Source: Ridgeia piscesae (lineage: Eukaryota > Annelida > Polychaeta > Sabellida > Siboglinidae). From it: 64,000 bases of DNA. Shown one piece after another: positions 55,227-64,000 of the stretch. The notes beneath the pieces are model-generated. The model did not search any database. It was not told the origin of the DNA and saw nothing but the letters and a program-made list of their open reading frames with translations. The DNA lies in contig JAODUO010001176.1 in assembly GCA_025642075.2 (NCBI GenBank), forward strand, positions 23,501-87,500, in the 5' to 3' direction. Both the position numbers and the translations under genes were made by a program. Within the stretch, counting starts at the first letter, position 1; every line of letters starts with the position of its first letter.

Positions 55227-55519
55227 TTTGGTAATAATAACTACTCGCCGGTCACTACTTGATGTAAACAGAATTAGTTTGCTACCAAATGTTCTCAATC
55301 CAAACAAGACAACAAACTGGTTATGACCGATGTAAATACGACTGTTTTCGAAGTACTTAAAAAACTGCATTCCAGCACACTGTTCTGGAATTCTCGAGCA
55401 ACAAGTGGGAGCCGTAACCTCATTGATGCGCGGCGAACGCGCTCATGTCAATCAATGGTCACGTGAACCGAGTCACGGGGAAAAAGTTGGCGTCGGTGTG
55501 CGCCGCAAATTGGGCACAA

Positions 55520-55589
55520 GCCCCGCCCATCGACCAATCCGGCGCCCTGCTCACGACTTATAAACTGCGTGTTGGCGGAACAGGCATCA
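55520..55589 (+). promoter_or_regulatory. ZFP36-type core promoter: GC box, CCAAT, TATA, start site
   Basis: In order: GCCCCGCCC (55520-55528, an Sp1-type GC box on the minus strand), CCAAT (55534-55538) and TATAAA (55559-55564). An initiator-like CATCAGAG follows, with A at 55589, 30 bases after the TATA box. Spacing is textbook for a strong inducible promoter. The predicted 5' UTR is then about 73 bases, 55589-55661. Confidence 0.75.
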
Positions 55590-55661
55590 GAGCACTCGAT
55601 AATAGGCAAGGTGGTGGTGATCTGAAACTGTCCACGAATAACTACCGTTCACCCGCACAGG

Positions 55662-55715
55662 ATGTCGACAGCGTTGGTGTCTGCATTTTATGATGTTGGA
55701 GAAGTTTTATATCAG
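55662..55715 (+). CDS. ZFP36L: ZFP36-type coding exon 1
   Basis: 18 codons ending TATCAG|GTAGGT. Short but diagnostic: [14 protein letters not shown] is equivalent to the vertebrate TTLVSATIFDLSEVL. Position 73 bases after the predicted start site supports the ATG at 55662. Confidence 0.93.
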
Positions 55716-57296
55716 GTAGGTTCGGTGTTGTTCTCGGTGCTACCAGCGCGCGCGTTCTAAACTTAGCAGGCGCACTATCGCTATGCGGCCGCAACCATCA
55801 TGGCATGTGGCCGATAAACACTTGAAAATACCTCGTGTTTGTTTATTCGCGTTGTTCGGATTTACACATTTCTTGACACGATAGCTGTTACAGTGTTACT
55901 TTGGGTACTAATTCGTGTCATTTATTAGTACAATATGCCACTAACTTCATAAGTAGGAACGTAACCAAATTTGAATGGAGCGACAATTGCTGAATAGCAC
56001 ATGGCTTTAACGGCCGCCGTTGTCAGCTTGAGTTGTGTGACGACTTGACATGATTCGCTGGCACTTCGCGGTGTTCGTCGTGGGACTGTTGTCATATACG
56101 ATTCGGCCTTAAATCTTGTTGTAATGCAGTGTTGGACTTACCTAGCCATGCTTCAACTATTTTTGTTATTTACACATACTTTTCTCTCACAGAATCGGAG
56201 GAATAACCCAGCAATGTTTCACGAGCGGACGAAGCTGCCCGTGTCAATGGGTGCTTCATTGACACGCAATCAACTCGGTTGTCGGACGATGGGCGATACG
56301 TCGCAGTTCTCACTGAGTCCAGATAGATTGTCTCCGCCTGCTAACGTTAACAGTATGATCTCTCCTTCGGCGTTCAACGACAACATGTTGCTGTCGGATT
56401 TGATGGCCAGTGCCGCGTGTCACAATCACAAACTGGACAGGAGTATTAGCGAGCCGGTATCTGAACGCAAACTGTCGCTAGGTGGCCAGAATGCGGTGAA
56501 CAACAGCAGCAGCAACCAGAACATTAACTCAAGTCGTTACAAGACAGAGTTGTGTCGCCCTTTCGAAGAAAGTGGACATTGTAAATACGGCGACAAATGC
56601 CAGTTTGCCCACGGACTGGCGGAGCTGCGAACCCTGGCCCGCCACCCCAAGTACAAGACGGAGCTCTGTCGCACCTTTCACACGATAGGCTTCTGCCCGT
56701 ACGGACCGCGTTGTCATTTCATTCACAACGAAGACGAACGCCGTCTCAGTCAAATCATTCAGCTGAAGAAACAACAAGACATGGCTATGCATCGACCGAA
56801 AGCCCTCAACTTCACCCCGGGAATGCGCGACAACCTCGGATCCACCGCCGACTCTCCACCCAGCAGCATCACTGACAGTCCGACGATGAGTCCGACGTTC
56901 CTCAGCGATGACATCTTCGCGGCGACATCGTTCGCACCGATCCCTCCCGCCAGTGCACCTGCAACCATCCGGAATGCATTCACCTTCGGCGACTACATGC
57001 CGCCGGCGTCCTCGCACCCTTTGATGACTCCCCTAAACGTGGCGACCACCGACCCGATAATGAACCTGACTGCAAGTCTTCAGGCGACTAGCCTCGGTCA
57101 GCACGACCATGACTTCCGAGACTGCCTGCAGGGAGGCAGTCCGCAGCACGACGCCATCTTCACCGGCTATCCTCAGCCGTCGCCCCCGGAGTCCCTGAGC
57201 GAGGATAGTGGCGTGAGTACATGTGGCTCCCCACTCGACGTCAGCCGTGGATTACACCTGTCCGGAATATTTAGCCGTGTTTCGGACGATTGTTAG
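55662..57296 (+). CDS. ZFP36L: ZFP36/tristetraprolin-family mRNA-decay factor (two exons)
   Basis: The coding sequence is 55662-55715 joined to 56193-57296 (385 residues), phase-0 intron of 477 bases (CAG|GTAGGT ... TCTCACAG). Exon 1 encodes [18 protein letters not shown], the counterpart of the conserved vertebrate ZFP36L1/L2 N-terminus (MTTTLVSATIFDLSEVL type), showing that the ATG at 56124 is intronic. Two CCCH fingers: Cys139, Cys148, Cys154, His158 and Cys177, Cys186, Cys192, His196 (C-x8-C-x5-C-x3-H), each led by (R/K)YKTEL, 18-residue linker. The fingers bind UAUUUAU in mRNA. DRSISEP at 100-106 matches the phosphorylation/14-3-3 site DRSFSEGG. The C-terminus [10 protein letters not shown] matches the CNOT1-binding IFSRLSISDD. 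It recruits CCR4-NOT for deadenylation in the cytoplasm. An invertebrate usually has one such gene, equally related to vertebrate ZFP36, L1 and L2. Confidence 0.97.
56193..57296 (+). CDS. ZFP36L: ZFP36-type coding exon 2
   Basis: 367 codons and TAG at 57294. Opens [16 protein letters not shown] after TTTCTCTCACAG. It carries both zinc fingers (56535-56726), Ser/Pro-rich regions ([34 protein letters not shown]) and the CNOT1-binding tail. Single large second exon, as in vertebrate paralogues. Confidence 0.97.
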   Translation, partial: NRRNNPAMFHERTKLPVSMGASLTRNQLGCRTMGDTSQFSLSPDRLSPPANVNSMISPSAFNDNMLLSDLMASAACHNHKLDRSISEPVSERKLSLGGQNAVNNSSSNQNINSSRYKTELCRPFEESGHCKYGDKCQFAHGLAELRTLARHPKYKTELCRTFHTIGFCPYGPRCHFIHNEDERRLSQIIQLKKQQDMAMHRPKALNFTPGMRDNLGSTADSPPSSITDSPTMSPTFLSDDIFAATSFAPIPPASAPATIRNAFTFGDYMPPASSHPLMTPLNVATTDPIMNLTASLQATSLGQHDHDFRDCLQGGSPQHDAIFTGYPQPSPPESLSEDSGVSTCGSPLDVSRGLHLSGIFSRVSDDC

Positions 57297-59934
57297 GTGG
57301 GTGGGCAAAGACCAGGTCGCTGGCCGTGGCGCTGTCACTGCCAGCCACCATACTACACCTGTGAGAGGGTGAGGTAATTTATGTTCTGTACATACAACTG
57401 TTCCAGGAAACCTCCTTGGATAACTTATTGCTACAGTCATAGAAACCAGACAATATGCAAGGAGGTGTCACCTTGTTAAAAAATCACCTTGTTCTATTGT
57501 GAATTCTGGTAGCCACAGCCGTTGGAGCTGGTGGCAGGTAATCGTGTTAGCAGCACACGGAGGGAAAATGACAAACTATGGCATTTCTTAATTATATTAT
57601 GTAAAAAGTGTAATATTAGTATTTTATTGAGATTGCATATTTATGTATTACAGTGATAAATCATGTATTTTCATTTCCACTCATTTGTTTATTTATTGCA
57701 TTTTGAATTTGATGTCGAGTGTGACATCCCCGGTAGGCTACAGTCCAGTGTTCAGAGGTTGCGTTATTACAACCCAAATAATTATGGGCTTGACTTAGTT
57801 CTGTTCACAAGCAGATCACTGCATTAGCTAAAACTGCTGTTTTGCAGGGAACACTACCACCAAATGAGATGCCAGTAAATTATTGTATATCCGTATATAT
57901 GTAAGTTATGCTTAGTGATTTAACATGCTGGATCTAATTGGAAGAGCTGGATGGCACAGTGTTATAAATTTTTTACATTTTGGAAATGAATATTAGCTTC
58001 TGAGTGAAGAAGTCGAGTCCCAATTGGACATACTTCTGGCTGGATGTACTGTGGTAACAGTTATCTTGACTATCAGCTATGCAAAGGGTTAATTTCCTGT
58101 TGATGAATGGACTGAGAGCATTTTGCCAGGGGTAGTTAACATAGCATTATAAGGACAGACAATGTGTTCATTTGTGACAGCAGTATTGCCGCTGTAAAGG
58201 GTTCTTGTGCGAGGCGTATAATGGCAGTCCAGTACGGAATCGTCATCAGCAATTCCAAACTCACAGCGACAGGTGTTTTTGTGTCTTAAATATATTTAAC
58301 TTATGGTTCTTATTTATTTGAAATGGAAGGGAAATGTGCGTTTTTGTATTAATGCTTATATTTATCAGTTTATTATTTGTGTTAAATTATGAAGCCTGAC
58401 TTGGTAGTTCACCAAAGATGCAGTAGTGTATCTATCTACAAACCAGGTTTATGACATTTAGCCAGTCGCAAACTGGACTGTTCCAATTGTAAAACAGATC
58501 TTGTGAGAGGGTTAATTTAGTGTTGGCCATGCATATCATTTACATTTGTTTGTGGCACGATCTCGCTCGTACACCCAGAGAATTAATGGCAGCCTTGCTT
58601 TGTTGGCAGATTTGGTGACACTTGGCTCTGTATGCCCAAATGCATGCATGTAGCATATGGATAAGAATTGAGAAATAAAAGTACTGTTAAACGAGCTGGT
58701 CAACTGTCTTGTGGATGGTGGCCAGTGAATTTTATTATGAATATGACTCCTGACGAGTAGATTCATTTTTTGGTAAATGCTACATAATTAGACTGTATGG
58801 TACAGTCTGCTTTTTCTTTTTATAATAAGGACGCCTGTTTGTCATTCTGCATTTCATGAGCTTGTTTTACATAAATGCATTGCAAAATGACAATGATTGG
58901 TTGTCTATTTTTCTTTTCTGAAGTTTTTAAGGTCACCTAAGTTGTTACTGGTGGCGCAGGTTGCCAGTGTTTGCATTCCATATATGTGGTTCATTCCTAA
59001 ATGTTGCAATAGATTTGTAAAAAGAATTGCAATGCTACAGGTTCCGAATACTTCCAAATGTGTTGTTCAAATTGTAGTCTACATAGTTGTGTTGACTTTC
59101 TGCTTGCCATAATTGGTACCACAATTGTTACTTGTCAATCATGCATAGATGAGCCACTGCAATGTCAGTTTTCTTAATTGTACTATAATGGTGTTTCTCT
59201 GGCCACACGAGCCAAAATAATGAGCTTAATAGCAACTATTGATTTGAGACGTTGGTTGACAAAGTTGGACGCAGGTGCCAGGTGATGCGACTTGGGGACC
59301 AGTGGTGTGTTCGCTTGTTCAGTGACGATAACTCATAATAAATGAACGGATCTCCAAATATTGTTGTATTTTTCTATGGCTAGCAGCAGTAATGTGATGC
59401 TTGTTACAATAATCGTTGTACATCAGAGTTTGTTCAATAAGAACCATTGTTCTTCCACTTGTAGATTGTCACCCGACTGCATTTGTTGAGTAAGATGAGT
59501 TGCTATGGTGACATTTAATTATGCATGCTGGCATGGTGTTTAAAATAATTGTTTTAATGAATCTATCTTATTGGTACCATCGTAAAATATCAATTGATGT
59601 CACAAATTAAATTTTATTACTTGCCGAGCTACAATGTCAAGACAGCACTTTAATCTAGTCAGTAGCCACACATGGCTTGTAATACATACTTTGTCACCCA
59701 GAAACATACTGATTAGCAAATGTTACCCATTGCCTTTGATTTAGATGTTGACGCGTATCATTGTTACATCAATTGTTCAAAATGTGACATCACTGGACAT
59801 TGCCACATCAGTGAGGGCAAATCACAAATATATAGTATCGAAGCGGTCAATTTTTGTTCATCTGAATTTATACAGTTGTATATTTATTATGGAACGAATG
59901 ACATGTTTTGTATGCAATACAAAGGTTTAATAAA
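57297..59934 (+). promoter_or_regulatory. AU-rich 3' UTR with tristetraprolin-type binding sites
   Basis: Two perfect UUAUUUAUU nonamers (57689-57697 and 58310-58318) and two further UAUUUAU heptamers (57638-57644 and 58359-58365), the optimal target of the tandem CCCH domain. AATAAA at 58674-58679 and at 59929-59934 (the latter followed by a GT-rich stretch) are candidate proximal and distal polyadenylation signals. The extent of the UTR is inferred. Confidence 0.6.
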
Positions 59935-60825
59935 ATATGAGTATTCAAATACTGTTCTTGTGTTTCTGTTAGAAGTTGTATGAGTTTTAGGCCTTGCTCA
60001 ACTGACCAACCATGTGTTGGGATAGTGGTAACACCCCAGTCTTATTAGAGTTAACAACAATACAGATGTGTTAGACCTACCTTTAGAGTTAACACAACAA
60101 TACAGATGTGTTAGACCTGCCTTTTCTATATCTTTCTGCTTGTCACCAAACTATGGCCAAAGCAGACATTGCGTCTTTAATTATGGGAAATATATCAAAT
60201 GGAATTTAGTTTGTCGATTCTGTCCCCAATACTTTGTGCTACACTAGTGGTGATAACTGCTATTTACAAAATGGTCGTTTTCGTAAAATATATTTTATGG
60301 GTATGGAAATAATTGGCTGTGTATTCAACGTTAAACTCTCCACTGATTATGCAAATGACAACGGTTTTCAGTATTTTATTATAATGTATTGGTATCCATG
60401 ATCACTTGTCATGCCAGTACTGTTATCGTTAGGGCAGGCGACATTCGGAAAGTCCCCAAAATGTATCCAGTTTATAGGCTGGTTTAAACCAGTGAACATA
60501 CCAGGGGCAAATAAATTGCGGGGCAGTGGCCCGCCTAAGTGGAATAGGTACTGACGCCATTGTGAATATGAGAATTAGACTGTTGATCAATGCTTCCGAT
60601 GGGATGGGGGAGGGGTCGAACCATGATGCCGGACAATGAATCTGTGAGACCACCCCTTAATATCATGCAGACTGTGCCACACTATGCTAAATTTGTATAA
60701 GGGACCATCCCTATACACAATTTATGCAGGAACAGGGTGCAGGTGACCGTGACTGGACGTGAGGGGTGGTGTAGGTTACTGCGTGCTACACGAGAGGCAG
60801 GGTAGCAGACCGCAGGCACGCACAT
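59935..60825. other. Intergenic, no feature seen
   Basis: Unique sequence with a short direct repeat (AGTTAACAACAATACAGATG, about 60048 and 60089). No gene recognised. Confidence 0.65.
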
Positions 60826-61140
<315 letters not shown>

Positions 61141-61214
61141 CGTTTATGTCAAATGGATCATTCCTTAGCACAATAACACAAACAGCAGGGGGACATTCAC
61201 AGGTTACACACAGA

Positions 61215-61795
61215 CAACTTTTTTACTCACAGTGTCATGTCAGACATATGTTACTTCACTGACACAAATGTGTCATGTCAGACATTTGTCATTTCACTGA
61301 CAAAACTGTGTCATGTTAGACATTTGTCATTTCACCTACACAACTGTGTCATGTCACCTCACTGACACAACTGTGTCATGTCAGACATGTTACTTCACTG
61401 ACACAACTGTCATGTTACCTCACTGACACAACTGTGTCATGTAACACTACTGACACAAATCTCACCTAACCACACTGACACAACTCTGTCATCTAACGTT
61501 CTTGTACTTCTCTGACATGACTGTGTCAGCTAACCTCACTGTGCCACGTTACCTCACTGACACAACTGTGTCATGTAACCTCACTGACACAACTGTGTCA
61601 TGTAACCTCATAGACACAACTGTGTCGTGTAACCTCATTGACACAACTGTGTCATGTAACCTCACTGACACAACTGTGTCGGGCAACCTCATTGACACAA
61701 CTGTGTCATGTAACCTCACTGACACAACTGTGTCGTGCAACCTCATTGACACAACTGTGTCATGTAACCTCATTGACACAAAGTCTGTGTCGTAT
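61215..61795. repeat. 27-bp array of TGACACA inverted repeats
   Basis: About 20 units. From 61540 the period is a regular 27 bp; before that the units are irregular. Each contains TGACACAACTGTGTCA, a 7-bp perfect inverted repeat around AC. Frames through the array (coding DTTVSCNLI) are artefacts. Confidence 0.93.
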
Positions 61796-64000
61796 AAGTT
61801 AGCCGTGTTGACCTGTCAGACACGGCCGGCAGCGCGTGAAACAAGAGAGTGTGTTTGTGCATTCGTCTGCCAGAGAGAGAGAGAGGGAGAGAGACGACGT
61901 GTGAGACGGCGCAGTGGTTTATGTCGTGAGTCACAAGTGGTCCATTCTGTTGACGCCGGCAGCGGCAGCTTGATGCTATCAGTTGCTGAAAAGTGCCCAA
62001 AAGAGTAAAGTTACTGTTACCTGTGCAACTAGAAGCCAGCACGGCAACAAAGAAGCTTGAATATGAATCACGTGTGAAGTAGAGCGTGACTGCTAGCGCG
62101 TCTCGATGGCCTTTAGAAAACCAACGCGCCACACAAGTAGTAACGTCGCCATTTATTTATTTCCTCTGGCTGTTTGTCAGCCAGATAGAATTGTGAAGCT
62201 GCTTCACCGCCCTCTGTCGTTACTGTCACCCCGTCTATTCACCACCTTTACACATCTATCGCCCTACCATCACTCAACAGCATTTCGACACGCACACCAC
62301 TTTTATTTAAAGCATGCCTGTCACAGGGGTTGTTATTTAGATCTAGTAAAGGTCAAACAAACACGCATTGTATCACAGCTCTATCCGCCGCATGCGCGTC
62401 CGAAGCCCGTGTGCACGTTGGTTTCCTCGACCATACACGTGTTTACCAACAGCGTCTTCAAAAGCACACCGATGGACATTGTCGTTGGTGCACATCAACA
62501 GTGCAGTGCTTTTATCCATCAAGAAAAGGTTCAACGCATTTATGTCGTACAACATCCAACATTACTGACTGACTATTTCGTCTGCTGGCGCTTGCGACAG
62601 CGACGAAGTTCCCCAACACCGGTTGTCCCTTGCCGCCCTCGACGATGCTCCGACTACGTCCTGCTTCTTCTGTGGCTCCTTGGACAGTAGAAATAGACGT
62701 CCGTCTTCTGGTCAAGGGCCCACATAGGTTTTGGTGACTGACTTGACACCTTTCCGTAGCACACAGCCAGTCACTTCAGTCACTTCACCAGCCTGGTTCT
62801 GGTGGTGCCAATGTTTCCTCATTAGTCTCTTCAAGTGCTTACTGGGGATTCTTCTACGCCAGATTATTCTCCCAAGACTTGTTGTGTAGAAATATGACAT
62901 CTATGACATGTGCTGTTTTGTCACGGGGCATCAGTCTGACCCATAAAGAAGGATGGATTGCACACAGCCCTGACGTAATATTACGTATAGCTCTAATCTC
63001 CATGCGCCAGCAAACGCAGTGCTCGTCTTTTTAGTGTGCTCTCAATGACCATGCTTGCACCTCCATACTGACTAATGATGCTTACCCAAACATGTGAAGG
63101 TTGTAGCACGTTAATTCAGATCGACCAACGTGGTGGAGTTGAGATAATCACAGTCATCACTTTTGTTTTCTATTGACTTTTTTTCAGTCGAACTTTTTGG
63201 CTGAAGATATTGAGCCTTGTTGTGTGTTCAAGTACATACGACGATAAGAGCGCAACAAGATGCCGAGGGCATCAGTCCTCTAGGGTGGAGACAAGTGTAG
63301 TAATGAAGTATTCAGTTAATGAAGATATTGAGGGTGACAGGCGTTACATACCCCTGTCTGCCTCTGATCTTCACGTCAAAACAGTGACGTTGCTGAACGT
63401 GAAGTTAGAATTGGCCCTAGAAGTTGCGAGTGACGTTGATAATCTGACTAATACTCGACACAACAACAGGTACAGTGAGAACAACATGTCAACATGACAT
63501 ACATCATTTATATTTTGAAAATTAGTGACGCCCTCAATGTTCACAATTCGTTGACAATTACAGATCTTTAAAACGTATTTTAAACCAACTATAGAGCGTC
63601 ACAATGAGTATGTTTACAGCGATAGATCCTCGCACCAAGCACTGCTAACAACATGTCATACAATATGTACACGTTGTAGGGGCTTACAGTTATAAATCGC
63701 CACAACATAGCATCTATTTGGAGAAGTCCATAATTATTTAATCGAAAACATTATTATTATACTTCAATTCTTTTTACACATCATGTTACAGATAAATCAC
63801 GATTCACATTGGTGATGTGAATACGTAAGTGGTTGTTTTGCAAGCCTAGTGATTGTTTGTAGGAGAGTAAACCAACAGAGTTACACAGCGTCTATAATGT
63901 ATGACGCTATCAGTTTCACTGATCAAGCGACAATCGCCGAGACACAGACCGACGCTTTCATGTGTATAAACGGCCCTGCGACACACGCCTACTTCAACAA
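61796..64000. other. Unassigned right end of window
   Basis: GC- and CG-richer DNA at about 61800-62700 with overlapping frames up to 194 codons on both strands, none with a recognisable motif. The remainder to 64000 is AT-rich unique sequence. A 95-codon frame at 63210-63497 is also unrecognised. Could hold 5' exons of a further gene; not supportable from sequence alone. Confidence 0.5.

Noticed and set aside
56124..56192. ATG at 56124 as start of the ZFP36-type protein
   Set aside because: These 23 codons end exactly at the acceptor TCTCACAG and have no homology; exon 1 at 55662 supplies the conserved N-terminus in phase.
62106..62690. 194-codon frame near the right end
   Set aside because: No motif or complexity pattern typical of a protein domain, and competing frames are open on both strands; kept only as unassigned DNA.

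Overview
This is eukaryotic DNA holding two recognisable genes on the + strand. The first is the 3' three quarters of a THADA/Trm732-type gene (24 exons found between 1385 and 42652, about 1437 residues, open at the window's left edge). The second is a complete two-exon ZFP36/tristetraprolin-family gene (coding exons 55662-55715 and 56193-57296, 385 residues). Gene structure, splice signals, a tRNA-derived SINE and a lack of strong CpG depletion point to an invertebrate animal. The striking load of intronic minisatellites that run across exon-intron junctions recalls what has been described in cephalochordates (amphioxus), so an amphioxus-like chordate is my best guess. That guess rests on memory of the family of phenomena, not on a database match.

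Layout. 1-1384: upstream intron, mostly a 31-bp array. 1385-42652: THADA exons separated by introns in which roughly half of all bases are tandem repeats (about 30 arrays, unit 19-85 bp, plus long AC/GT, CCGT and GTGC microsatellites). 42653-55518: intergenic region of about 12.9 kb with AT-rich microsatellite DNA, a CpG-rich patch, a 606-bp foldback transposon with an exact 5-bp target duplication, and a 0.5-kb GGAC tetranucleotide tract. 55520-59934: ZFP36-family promoter, gene and long AU-rich 3' UTR. 59935-64000: no convincing gene; an AC microsatellite and an array of TGACACA inverted repeats.

How the parts relate. THADA partners an FTSJ1/Trm7-type methyltransferase for tRNA position-32 2'-O-methylation; ZFP36 proteins bind UAUUUAU elements and recruit deadenylase. 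They are not known to act together, but THADA followed by ZFP36L2 on the same strand is also the arrangement at human 2p21, so this window appears to preserve an old gene neighbourhood. The most unusual feature is that at 11 of the visible splice junctions of THADA the tandem repeat unit contains the splice site itself plus adjacent exon sequence, so each array carries many copies of an authentic-looking acceptor or donor.
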